This document shows positions 8,212 to 16,520 of a stretch of 24,402 nt of DNA, piece by piece (positions within the stretch are counted from its first letter, which is position 1; the number at the start of each line of letters is the position of its first letter). The notes beneath the pieces were generated by a model. It was not told where the DNA came from and did not search any database. It saw only the letters and a program-made list of their open reading frames with translations. The translations under genes were made by a program, and so were the position numbers. This DNA comes from a virus, in IMG/VR virus record IMGVR_UViG_3300036770_003604, positions 1 through 24,402 of that record, one strand, 5' to 3'.

Positions 8212-10452
8212 TTAGGAAATACAATCTATGATTTGCGTTAGTTTGGAAATAGATGTGACAATACCAATAGATGCTTTAATTTCAGCTCCAGTACCAGTAG
8301 AACTTCTAATTCTAATTTCTGGATATTCATCAGAAACAATAGCAACAGGAGATTCTGAAATAAAATTCACAATTCCTCCAGAACTATTTACACCAACACT
8401 TACAGTCTCTCCAAATCCAGTAACAATAGGTATATCAAATGGATCAACAACAATATCACCAGTCGAATAACCAATTCCAGGTCGTATAATAGTTAGGCTA
8501 GCAATACCAACATTTATGGCAGAACCAACACCGACTGTAATTGTTCTTGGTCTTCTATATTGAGGTGCTAGTGGATCATATCTTAAATTGTTGGGGTCAA
8601 TTACAACTCCACCAGGACCAACTATAGGAACTCTAGAAGAATCTACTTTAGTACTTCCTACTGGGTAATTTTCCCCAATAGAAACCATATAAACTTCAGA
8701 AACTTTTCCATCTCTAACAATACTTCTAGCAACAGCACCATAACCTTGCTTACTATTATCCACAACTTCTATAAATGGGGGATATCTATAACCCTCTCCA
8801 GGTTCTGTAATTTTTACGCCAATAATACTTGCAGTAATTTGAGCGTCATTAATATCCTGACCTACCTCTGGAACATTACGAACAAATCCACCAAGAATAA
8901 CTTCAGCTTTTGCACCAGAACCACCACCACCAAAGATACGAATTTCTGGAATTTCTAACGGTCTTGGTAACTTGAAATTACATTCAGGAATTCCAGTTGC
9001 ACCTCCTGAAGTATTTCCGACTTCACCCTCAGCATCTGCACCAAAAATATCATTAGCAATTCTTCCAATTTCTGCGGATAATTTTGCATTTTCTAAAATT
9101 CCACCCAAAAGATCGTCCTGATTTTCTGAACTTTTAACTCCTTTACCAACAGTATATTCAGTAAATACGCCACTACATTTTGATGGGTCTTGATTACATC
9201 CTAATAGTGAACCTGCTTTTGCAATTGTATCTACGCTACTAGTAAGTGTTTCATATATATCCATACCTTCAGCAAATAAATCACTAACACCTTCTAATGA
9301 TGGTGATACAGCTTCGGTAATTTTTCCAATAATAGTATTCAGTAGAGAACCAGCAAATTGAGTGCCAACGCAAGATACAAAGTTTTCTACATTATTTAAA
9401 GTAGATTCAAGTAATTCCTTTATATCATCATCTAAACTATTTGTTACTTGACCTACAGCACATAATAGACCTTCTTGTAGTCCAAATACTGGTTCAATAA
9501 ATGCTTTTTGTGCTTCAACTCCCGCTAAAATTCCCGCTGCTTCATCTGAATATGAAGAAGCGACCTGATTATAAAGACTACCTAATCCCTCTTGAAGTGA
9601 GGGTATCATAGTCTCTCCAAGAGTTTTAAACATCTGACCAGTAACAGAGTTTGTTAATGCTTTAATTGAAGCAGTTGCTCTGTCTATTTCTAAATCAATA
9701 TTTGTAAATGCAGATTGAAAACCAGTAACCTTACCTAATAAATTATTAACTTCTCCAATAATACCTTTGACAGCAGTATCTTCACAAGTATTTGCTAGAG
9801 TAATTACTCTTCCTATTCCAGTATAAGTTTGAATTTCAGGTTTTAATGGTGGTACTGTCTCATTAAATTCACCAGTTGCTGCAATATTTCTCTCATTAAT
9901 AACTGCAATTTGAGTATTAAGAGCTTCTGCTGCTTCTGCAGGGACATCTCTTGGTGATTTTTGAGATTGAGTATTTTGTTCGTTAGATTCGTCTGGTGCT
10001 AATGTCCCATTTGGTTTTTCAACTCTTGAGGTGTAACCAGTAAAAGGAACAAATGGGGGAGTTGTTAATGGATTATAATTTTCTTGTGATACTTCTGATG
10101 TTCTTCCAAATACTCCGAGAATGACTGGTATTTGAGCATTATCTCCATCAAGAAAAAATCCAAATACAGAATCTGATGGTCTTAGTTTAGTATTTGTTGC
10201 GACATTACCAGCACCAGAACCTGCGGTGGTTGGTAAAAGAACCTGTGCCCAAGGTAAATCTTCGTTTGATAATTCTTCTTCGTTAAACGGATGATAACCT
10301 AAAATTCTAACCTTTTGCCTATTTCCCCATCCACCACCATTATTTTGGCTCTCTTGACCAGTCCCAGATTCAAATGGTGCAACTTGCCCAACCCACCATC
10401 TAAATCCATCTCTACCGATGAAATTACTCTTTAATAAAGATTCATCTATCAT
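8212..10452 (-). CDS. gp5: gp5-like baseplate hub protein with N-terminal OB fold, lacking lysozyme
   Basis: This 746-aa protein begins MIDESLLKSNFIGRDGFRWW. Residues about 18-130 match the OB-fold domain of T4 gp5 by motif: WWVGQVAP, RQKVRILGYHP, DLPWAQVLLP, VFGFFLDGDNAQIPVILGVF. T4 gp5 follows this with a lysozyme domain; here there is instead a long middle (about 135-480) with helical segments and no lysozyme motif. The end (about 490-746) is beta-rich with GxGY repeats (GEGYRYPPFIEV, GIGYSTGDIVV). It overlaps the gp27 stop by 4 nt (ATGA), as expected for partners in the central hub. The beta-helix part is the next gene. It is more than 170 residues longer than T4 gp5 (575 aa). Membership of the gp5 OB family is well supported; the function of the middle region is unknown. 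Confidence 0.85.
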   Translation of the reverse strand: MIDESLLKSNFIGRDGFRWWVGQVAPFESGTGQESQNNGGGWGNRQKVRILGYHPFNEEELSNEDLPWAQVLLPTTAGSGAGNVATNTKLRPSDSVFGFFLDGDNAQIPVILGVFGRTSEVSQENYNPLTTPPFVPFTGYTSRVEKPNGTLAPDESNEQNTQSQKSPRDVPAEAAEALNTQIAVINERNIAATGEFNETVPPLKPEIQTYTGIGRVITLANTCEDTAVKGIIGEVNNLLGKVTGFQSAFTNIDLEIDRATASIKALTNSVTGQMFKTLGETMIPSLQEGLGSLYNQVASSYSDEAAGILAGVEAQKAFIEPVFGLQEGLLCAVGQVTNSLDDDIKELLESTLNNVENFVSCVGTQFAGSLLNTIIGKITEAVSPSLEGVSDLFAEGMDIYETLTSSVDTIAKAGSLLGCNQDPSKCSGVFTEYTVGKGVKSSENQDDLLGGILENAKLSAEIGRIANDIFGADAEGEVGNTSGGATGIPECNFKLPRPLEIPEIRIFGGGGSGAKAEVILGGFVRNVPEVGQDINDAQITASIIGVKITEPGEGYRYPPFIEVVDNSKQGYGAVARSIVRDGKVSEVYMVSIGENYPVGSTKVDSSRVPIVGPGGVVIDPNNLRYDPLAPQYRRPRTITVGVGSAINVGIASLTIIRPGIGYSTGDIVVDPFDIPIVTGFGETVSVGVNSSGGIVNFISESPVAIVSDEYPEIRIRSSTGTGAEIKASIGIVTSISKLTQIIDCIS

Positions 10453-11774
10453 AGATTTTGCCTTCCAAAGGTATCTCTAATAAGTTTTAATGATGTATAT
10501 GAATTTTCAGCATCAAAATGATGACAAAGTTCTTTTATGATATATAGACCACTTATTTCAGGGTCATATTCTTGCTTATCGACGCTTTCACTTGTCTTAG
10601 GAAATAAGCATTCTATAGAATCTCCTGCATTTAAATCTAAATTACAGGGAACCATAATATTTATGGCCTGTGTCAAAAGCAGATTATATCTCATCAGAGA
10701 TTGTGATTGGTATTTTTCTGGGTCAGAATTTAAACCTTTTGTAACCTCTTGGTCAGTTGTTCCAATATCTAGTATTTGGGTAAAAATTCTTGTTGGTATA
10801 TCACCTAAGGTCTGATTTGAACCATCAGAGACCTTAGGTAATTTTGGTTTACTTCCTAGGGTTTTAACTTTGTTCTTATAATCGCTGAAACTATACTGAC
10901 CTTCTTGAGGAGAAGTTACATTAAAATTAACAGGATTGAAAAACATTCTTTGACTTGCATAAGCACCTAGTCTTAGTTTTTCTAAAAGATTTTGGTTTCT
11001 ATCTACATAATAATTCAATATATGAAATTCTTTATCAATTTTTTCTAGACCATCAAAAGATTCGCCAGTAAGAATATACTGATATGTTGCTTTCTTTTCC
11101 TGAGTGATTAAACCATCTAAAGACCTAAAATTAAATCCTTCTTTTGTTTGATAGAATACAAATCCAGCGTTAGAATCTTTTTCATCAGGAACTGCCTTTG
11201 ATGCCAACCAAACTAAAACAGTAAATGGTTTTCTAAGATTGCCAATAAAACCATAAGGATTAGAAGTTTTATCCACCTGATTGATTTTATTTGCTACTAA
11301 GTATTCTTCAAGTATACTAGTTACAGATTCATCTATTCTAAGGTCTGATGGATATTTTTTTACTACACGAATTGTTTCATTTGTAATCGCTTCTCTAGAT
11401 ACTAAATTTAATGTAAAACTTTCTCTTGTTGTGTCTACTACTACATCAGTAATACTGGAGACATAAAGATATCTTTCTGGTGTTGTAAAATCTAAAGAAC
11501 TTTTAACATTACTTGAGTTAGGAGCAACTTTTAATACCAGTCTTTCGCCACCTCTTAATGGTAAACCATTATAAATTGACTGCTTATCCTTAGAACCTTT
11601 AGGTGGAGTTATAGTGTTCCCCACGTTCATAATTTTTAATTTGGCAGTAATTGTTGGAGAAAAAATATCCTCATAATAGTCAAAAATTACTGCACCCTGA
11701 GAAATATCTACAGTTCTTGACTGGTCATTTGATTCTAATATTAAGGTTTCGTAAACGGATTTTTGTAATGCCAT
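10449..11774 (-). CDS. gp27: Baseplate hub subunit gp27
   Basis: This 441-aa protein starts MALQKSVYETLILESNDQSR. The beta-rich N-terminus (VDISQGAVIFDYYEDIFSPT, ITAKLKIMNVGNTI), the segment VLVWLASKAVPDEKDSNAGF with FVFYQTKEGFNFRSLDGL, and the end SGLYIIKELCHHFDAENSYT are typical of T4 gp27. That protein forms the trimeric torus joining the gp5 spike to the tail tube. It is somewhat longer than T4 gp27 (391 aa). Its ATG overlaps the stop of the tail-lysozyme gene by 1 nt, and its stop overlaps the gp5 start by 4 nt, matching assembly of a gp27-gp5 complex. The family call is confident from order, length and motif pattern together. Confidence 0.87.
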   Translation of the reverse strand: MALQKSVYETLILESNDQSRTVDISQGAVIFDYYEDIFSPTITAKLKIMNVGNTITPPKGSKDKQSIYNGLPLRGGERLVLKVAPNSSNVKSSLDFTTPERYLYVSSITDVVVDTTRESFTLNLVSREAITNETIRVVKKYPSDLRIDESVTSILEEYLVANKINQVDKTSNPYGFIGNLRKPFTVLVWLASKAVPDEKDSNAGFVFYQTKEGFNFRSLDGLITQEKKATYQYILTGESFDGLEKIDKEFHILNYYVDRNQNLLEKLRLGAYASQRMFFNPVNFNVTSPQEGQYSFSDYKNKVKTLGSKPKLPKVSDGSNQTLGDIPTRIFTQILDIGTTDQEVTKGLNSDPEKYQSQSLMRYNLLLTQAINIMVPCNLDLNAGDSIECLFPKTSESVDKQEYDPEISGLYIIKELCHHFDAENSYTSLKLIRDTFGRQNL

Positions 11775-13825
11775 TAGACGTAAGATAAATCCAAGAGAAG
11801 TTTTTGTTTCATAAAGTTATTTAACAAGGTTCCCATAGAGACTGAAGATTTTGTAACCGAAGGCATCATAGGACCTTGAGACATTTGTGGTGCTGGAGAC
11901 GATTGTTCTGGTATAAAGGCAAATATCTCTGCTGGTTTGTTTACTGGAGTTAGTGATTGAAAAAGTGTTTGTTTAGATTGCTGTGATGGGGTTTGAGATA
12001 TTTGTGCTGGTGGTGGGGTTTGTGCTTGTGGTTGTGGAGATACTTGTGCTGGTGATGGGGATTGTTGTTGAGGTTGTTGTGTTACTTGTCCTGGAGAAAT
12101 TTTACTTGCAGAAGAACCAGCTGCACCGTGAGAAACAGTAATTCCTCTACTACCTATAATTTCAGCTTCTCTACCATATCCACCTCTAGAATAAACTTCA
12201 CCAACTGCAAATGGGAATTTAGTAGCAGAACCTGGCTGGGAAGGAAAAGTACGTTTTACATTTGGATTAATTTCTTGAATATCAACTCCAGCACTACTTC
12301 TTGCATCATGAGCTCTTTGTTCTGCTGCAATTTGGTTTCTAAGTGTTCCATCATTTTTAGATGCATATTGATTTAAATTTCCAAACCATACGGTAGAACC
12401 TCTTGCAAGCATTACTTTTACTGCTTGGAAAGATACCTCTCTAATATTTGCTAGTTCTTCTTGTGTTGGATTTGCATTCTTAGAATCAATATGAAAGTGT
12501 GTAGCATATTGTGCTTCACCTTTACTTCCAGAACCACCTTGAATAAAACCACCAGCACCTGTTTGAGGTATCAACTTCATAGTACCTGCTGATACTGCTC
12601 TGGATGGTGAGGGTGAGGATGGTTGTGATTGTTGTGGTTTTGAACCTTCTTTTTGCAAATATTCGTAAGCAATTTTAGATGCTTTCCAACGGTCTCCAAG
12701 TTCTCCCCAAACAATATATCTATAAGATGCTTTTTTTAGTTCTTCATCAGTTGAATTTGGATTCATAAAAACCTTTAAAACACCATCAGACCCACTATTG
12801 TAATATGGCAAAGACATCTCATGTTTAATCCAATCAATTTGCTCTGAAGCACTTGCGGTTTCTAAAGGTTTTCCTAAAAATTTCTCAGCAGCAACAATTC
12901 TAGACCTATTCCAACTAATTAGTCCTTTATTAATTCCAGCTCCATCATTTAATATCCAGGGTTTTCTTTTTGCTTGCCACACAGATTCTGTCTGTATATT
13001 TCCTGCCAAATATGCAGCTGCCTTAGGTGGAAACCCTTTTTGTGTCAATAATTTAGCACCATCTTTTAAATTTGTAGGATTTGGACCAACTGAACTAGAA
13101 GTAGAACCAGAAGAAGTATCACCATAAGCACCCATGTCTTCAGGAGTACTTCCAAATGGAGGGATTTCTTGACCACTATAAGAACCTATTTGCGTACCAT
13201 CTTCAGTAGTTTGAGTTAAAGGTGTAGTAATTAATTTTACTCCTGCCTCTAGTTCACTTCCCATATCATTAATTGAATCGACAAGTTCATCAAATGAATT
13301 TCTTATTCTATTTGAATCATCAAATAAATCAAAGTTTTTTAAATTTTCAATTGCTCCAGTAATCAAACTATATGAGGATTGAAAAACTCTAATTGCTCCT
13401 GTTACAAAACTACCAATAATTCTTCCAGCTTCCTGAAGTCTAGCAATAAATTCCTTTGCCATTCCTTCCCAAGTTGGGAGATTTTTAATAACCCAACCAG
13501 CAGCAAGATATCCTAGAGTATTTACAATTCTGTCAATAAAACTTCCAGTACCATCAACAATACTAGGTTTTGAAGTTATATTTGGAGAAGAAGCAATTTG
13601 TTTTGCTTCCAATTCATCTTCTTGCTCTTGCCTTATAGTAGCATACTCTCTTTTTTTTCTTTCCGTAAGAATTTGTGAACTTATTTTTTCTCTATCCTCA
13701 GTTCTTTCCTTCAATAACTTTGAAAGATTGGTAAGAGAAGTTTGAGTATTAAGTAAAGTTTTTTGAGACTTCTTAATACTTTCATTAAAATTAGTTCTTT
13801 TTGGTAATAAGGTAGTTTGTGCCAT
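11774..13825 (-). CDS. Baseplate/tail protein with phage tail-lysozyme domain and His-rich second domain
   Basis: This is a 683-aa protein. Residues about 15-75 are charged and heptad-like (coiled coil). Residues about 95-160 hold a helical stretch with LAAGWVIKNLPTW. Residues about 248-393 resemble the phage tail-type lysozyme family: KLLTQKGFPPKAAAYLAGNI, then QTESVW with the probable catalytic Glu280, INKGLISWNRSR, and SYRYIVWGELGDRW. A Pro/Ser linker follows. A second domain at about 415-570 carries THFHID (His443, His445), AEQRAHD (His506) and VSHGAAGS (His566). The end is Pro/Gln-rich with AFIPE at 636-640. Inferred role: local peptidoglycan cleavage during injection, replacing the lysozyme missing from the gp5-like protein. 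It overlaps gp27 by 1 nt. The lysozyme call is fair to good; the second domain is unassigned. Confidence 0.78.
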   Translation of the reverse strand: MAQTTLLPKRTNFNESIKKSQKTLLNTQTSLTNLSKLLKERTEDREKISSQILTERKKREYATIRQEQEDELEAKQIASSPNITSKPSIVDGTGSFIDRIVNTLGYLAAGWVIKNLPTWEGMAKEFIARLQEAGRIIGSFVTGAIRVFQSSYSLITGAIENLKNFDLFDDSNRIRNSFDELVDSINDMGSELEAGVKLITTPLTQTTEDGTQIGSYSGQEIPPFGSTPEDMGAYGDTSSGSTSSSVGPNPTNLKDGAKLLTQKGFPPKAAAYLAGNIQTESVWQAKRKPWILNDGAGINKGLISWNRSRIVAAEKFLGKPLETASASEQIDWIKHEMSLPYYNSGSDGVLKVFMNPNSTDEELKKASYRYIVWGELGDRWKASKIAYEYLQKEGSKPQQSQPSSPSPSRAVSAGTMKLIPQTGAGGFIQGGSGSKGEAQYATHFHIDSKNANPTQEELANIREVSFQAVKVMLARGSTVWFGNLNQYASKNDGTLRNQIAAEQRAHDARSSAGVDIQEINPNVKRTFPSQPGSATKFPFAVGEVYSRGGYGREAEIIGSRGITVSHGAAGSSASKISPGQVTQQPQQQSPSPAQVSPQPQAQTPPPAQISQTPSQQSKQTLFQSLTPVNKPAEIFAFIPEQSSPAPQMSQGPMMPSVTKSSVSMGTLLNNFMKQKLLLDLSYV

Positions 13826-13826
13826 A

Positions 13827-15602
13827 TTACATTACCACATTATAATTTAATTGTGAGTAAAGCACATAAAAATTATCTGGATTTGATGATGAAATAAGTG
13901 GAACATCAGTCACAGTCGGTGACATAGGAGGAGTTGTTGGTTTTTGTTGGGGAGCACTAGAGACTATCACATTTGGTGGTGGTTCTTTTGGAGGTTCCAT
14001 CGCAGGAGGTGTCGATGGTTTAGCCTGTATCATATCAGGTTTCGCAGTAATCTGTTGAAGTTTAGAAGTATCCACTTTCATTTTTTCAGTTTCCATCAAA
14101 AATGGTGGAGTATCCGTTTTACCTTCAAGATAATCTATTTCATCTTGTGTCAGTTCTAATTCTTCATAAGTCATTCCTTTTTTCAATCCATCAGAAATCA
14201 TATTCCAATAATCACGTTCTGATTCCCAATATTTTTCTTCTTTTGATTTTTCACCTTCAGGTATAAATGCCAAGTCTTTTGATTCTGGCATCATTGGTTT
14301 TTTTGGTTCATATTTTTCTTTCTTTTCGTTCTCTTTCATAGAGATATTTAATGTTTGATTCTGACCAGAAGGAATCATAGTAGATGTTGGAGTACTTTCT
14401 GCTAATTTTTTAGATTCTTCTGTAGGTACTTTTTGTTCTGGTGGAGTTTTTGACTCAGCCATACTCTCCATATTTGCTGGTAAATTTGGTGGTGTATTTT
14501 TTGAATCAGTACCAGAAGGTTGTGGAGAATTTACTTTTAGGTCTTGAACTTTTGGTTGTTGTGGTTGTGCTTCTGGTGGTTTATTTCCACCTCTTGGCGT
14601 ATTGCCAATTATACCAGCACCTCCACGAAAACCGGGAGCAAAGCTTTCAACCATCTCATCGGCAAATGAAGCAAGTCTAGCAGCACCTCCGATAGGTCCA
14701 GGAGCAAATCCAAGAGCATTTGTAGCGGCATCGGCATATTCTCCGCTTTTCAAATTCATGCCAGCACCAATAGCACTAAACATACCACCAAATATTCCAG
14801 GTCCTCTGCCACCAGAACCTCCAGAAGGTTTAGGACTTGCTGGACTTGGTGGTGATTTTTTTCCTCCACTAAGCATAGATCCTAAACCAGCAGCTGCTGC
14901 TCCTGCTGCTTTAAAAGGAAGTTTAATTGCATTCAAAGTCAAACTAGTAACAGTTCTAATTACTGCACCTATGGCAGTTTTTACTAAACCTAATCCAAAC
15001 TTTATAGAAGCAATTACTCCTACACCAATACCAATATTAGATAATAAACTATTTTTAATATCATTTAACGCCTTTTCATCTTTATTTCGCCAAGCATTTA
15101 ATGCTTTAATTCCTTGAAGACCTAACCACCCAAGAAAAAGGCTTGTTAAAGCATTAGCAACGTTTCCAAATATATTTTCTACTTTATTTGATAATGCTTG
15201 AATAGGAGCAGATATTGCATTCCTTATTTTTTGTTCTAATTGATTTTCAGAATCAATTCTTATTTTTCTTTGAGTACTTTGTACTTCCTGTTTTTGTTCT
15301 TTTGCTAAAAGATTTTGTTCAGATTGAGTATCTGCTTGTATAAGTTTATATACATTAGCAATATTTTGAGAAAGAGTATTAATCTGATTTTGTAAGCTTT
15401 GAAATTGCTGCTGTATTCCCGTTAAAGTAGTTTGATTTTGTTGCTGAGATTCTGCAAACTTCTTAGATTGCTCTGCAATCTCAGTCTTATACCCAATATC
15501 AGTTCCCCTAAAACTAGAAGAAGATACTCTAGAAGAACTAAAAAATGAGTTTCGGTTTTCTCTAGATAAGGGAGAACCTGTTAGTGGGTCTACTTCAGCC
15601 AT
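13827..15602 (-). CDS. Coiled-coil/Pro-rich tail or baseplate protein, possible tape-measure-like
   Basis: This 591-aa protein starts MAEVDPLTGSPLSRENRNSF. Residues about 35-130 are Gln-rich and heptad-like (coiled coil). Residues 140-175 contain ALTSLFLGWLGLQGIKALNA. Residues about 185-245 are strongly hydrophobic (IGIGVGVIASIKFGLGLVKT and an Ala/Gly run). From 250 onward it is Pro/Gly/Ser-rich with a charged helical insert (about 425-500) including AFIPE at 445-449, and it ends NFYVLYSQLNYNVVM. Length and the coiled-coil-plus-hydrophobic layout recall tape-measure proteins such as T4 gp29 (590 aa), and it lies among hub genes where T4 gene 29 lies. I see no specific gp29 motif, so this is a hypothesis. 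It overlaps the gp51-like gene by 8 nt and ends one base before the lysozyme protein. Confidence 0.7.
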   Translation of the reverse strand: MAEVDPLTGSPLSRENRNSFFSSSRVSSSSFRGTDIGYKTEIAEQSKKFAESQQQNQTTLTGIQQQFQSLQNQINTLSQNIANVYKLIQADTQSEQNLLAKEQKQEVQSTQRKIRIDSENQLEQKIRNAISAPIQALSNKVENIFGNVANALTSLFLGWLGLQGIKALNAWRNKDEKALNDIKNSLLSNIGIGVGVIASIKFGLGLVKTAIGAVIRTVTSLTLNAIKLPFKAAGAAAAGLGSMLSGGKKSPPSPASPKPSGGSGGRGPGIFGGMFSAIGAGMNLKSGEYADAATNALGFAPGPIGGAARLASFADEMVESFAPGFRGGAGIIGNTPRGGNKPPEAQPQQPKVQDLKVNSPQPSGTDSKNTPPNLPANMESMAESKTPPEQKVPTEESKKLAESTPTSTMIPSGQNQTLNISMKENEKKEKYEPKKPMMPESKDLAFIPEGEKSKEEKYWESERDYWNMISDGLKKGMTYEELELTQDEIDYLEGKTDTPPFLMETEKMKVDTSKLQQITAKPDMIQAKPSTPPAMEPPKEPPPNVIVSSAPQQKPTTPPMSPTVTDVPLISSSNPDNFYVLYSQLNYNVVM

Positions 15603-15771
15603 TTGCTACACTATTTTTGAGATTTTGCTCTTCAATATATTGCTGTAGAAGTGCAATATAAACATCTCTCTCCCAAGGTATCATATTTTCTAACTCTGTC
15701 AAAGAGTATTTATGATGTTGCATTAATGCAAAATTAACTTGATAATATGACACAAGACTTTCATGTGCCAT
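15595..15771 (-). CDS. gp51: Small baseplate hub assembly protein, gp51-like (58 aa)
   Basis: This short gene fills the space between gp26 and the coiled-coil protein. It starts at ATG 15771-15769, two bases after the gp26 stop, and its TGA at 15595-15597 overlaps the next start by 8 nt. The product begins MAHESLVSYYQVNFALMQHH and contains LTELENMIPWERDVYIALL, then QQYIEEQNLKNSVANG. The Leu-Glu-x-Met-Ile-Pro-Trp-Glu-Arg-Asp core followed by a helix is the pattern of small T4-like hub assembly catalysts related to gp51, and such genes commonly sit next to gp26. Both overlaps argue it is translated. It is much shorter than T4 gp51 itself (249 aa), so the name refers to the family of short homologues. 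Function follows from family and context. Confidence 0.8.
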   Translation of the reverse strand: MAHESLVSYYQVNFALMQHHKYSLTELENMIPWERDVYIALLQQYIEEQNLKNSVANG

Positions 15772-15773
15772 TC

Positions 15774-16490
15774 CTAGGCGAAAAAAGATGTTAATCCCTC
15801 CAATACAACTTCACTCTCAACACCAGTATTTGGATTCTTTATTTTTAATTTATGAGATAACTTAGGCATAGTTTGGAAGAATGTTTCAATTTCCTTAAAC
15901 TGACTTGAACTTAGTTGGTCTATGAACTCAACCAATTCTTTTTTAGTGCATTCTGACGCAGACCAAGACTCTTCTTCATTATAAACTTGATCCATACAAG
16001 AACAAATCAAATCAAAAGTATCTTCAACTCCTACATCACCCCCGGCAAAGTTAGTTTTAATAAACTCTTCCATAGAAGGATATTTCATTCTAAGAACTAG
16101 AGAATCATCTAACTTAATATCTCTAGAATGTTTAGGATCAATAGTTACTTCTATTTCTTCTAGATTGATAGTTACAGGAACTCTAGTACTTCCATCATCA
16201 GGACAAGTAATCAAAACCTCAACAGTTTCTCCTACAGATTTTCCTCTAATGTTAAGAAAAATATATTCAATATCAAAAGTTGCAAGTTGATTGACCTTTA
16301 TTCCACGAGTAAGAATACAATTTGAAATTACAGTTTTGACTGCTTCTGCAATTTGACTTGCATCTTCACTTTCCTGAGCGATGATAAGAATTTTTTCTTC
16401 CTTAACTAAAAAAGGTCTATACTTTATAGTTTTCTTAGTAGATGGTATAGTCAACTCATAAGTTGGAGTTGCAATCTTTGGTAATGGCAT
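15774..16490 (-). CDS. gp26: Baseplate hub protein gp26
   Basis: This 238-aa protein begins MPLPKIATPTYELTIPSTKK. It matches the T4 baseplate gp26 family by layout: an N-terminal strand block with TIKYRPFLVKEEKILIIAQE, a helix with VISNCILTRGIKVNQLATFD, FLNIRGKSVGETVEVLITCP, a DDSLVLRMKYPSMEEF segment and a helical C-terminus ending VVLEGLTSFFA. In T4 gp26 (208 aa) is part of the central hub. It lies directly before the gp51-like gene. The 26-nt spacer from the upstream gene is among the largest in this operon and overlaps a late-promoter-like CTAAATA, so transcription may restart here. Confidence 0.85.
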   Translation of the reverse strand: MPLPKIATPTYELTIPSTKKTIKYRPFLVKEEKILIIAQESEDASQIAEAVKTVISNCILTRGIKVNQLATFDIEYIFLNIRGKSVGETVEVLITCPDDGSTRVPVTINLEEIEVTIDPKHSRDIKLDDSLVLRMKYPSMEEFIKTNFAGGDVGVEDTFDLICSCMDQVYNEEESWSASECTKKELVEFIDQLSSSQFKEIETFFQTMPKLSHKLKIKNPNTGVESEVVLEGLTSFFA

Positions 16491-16513
16491 AATTTAACTC
16501 TTTAATTTTATTT

Positions 16514-16520
16514 TATTTAG
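16514..16520 (-). promoter_or_regulatory. Candidate T4-type late promoter (CTAAATA) before gp26
   Basis: CTAAATA on the minus strand overlaps the TAA stop of the tube-family gene and lies 23 nt before the gp26 ATG. It resembles the T4 late element TATAAATA. In an AT-rich genome such short matches can be chance; position and recurrence upstream of other structural units are the support. Confidence 0.4.

Noticed and set aside
10658-10665. CATAAATA on the minus strand
   Set aside because: Internal to gp27; the gp5 start is over 200 nt away and is coupled to gp27 by an ATGA overlap.
14602-15117. 171-aa plus-strand ORF rich in Pro/Ala
   Set aside because: Antisense to the hydrophobic and Gly/Pro-rich part of the 591-aa protein, which has proper overlaps with neighbours.
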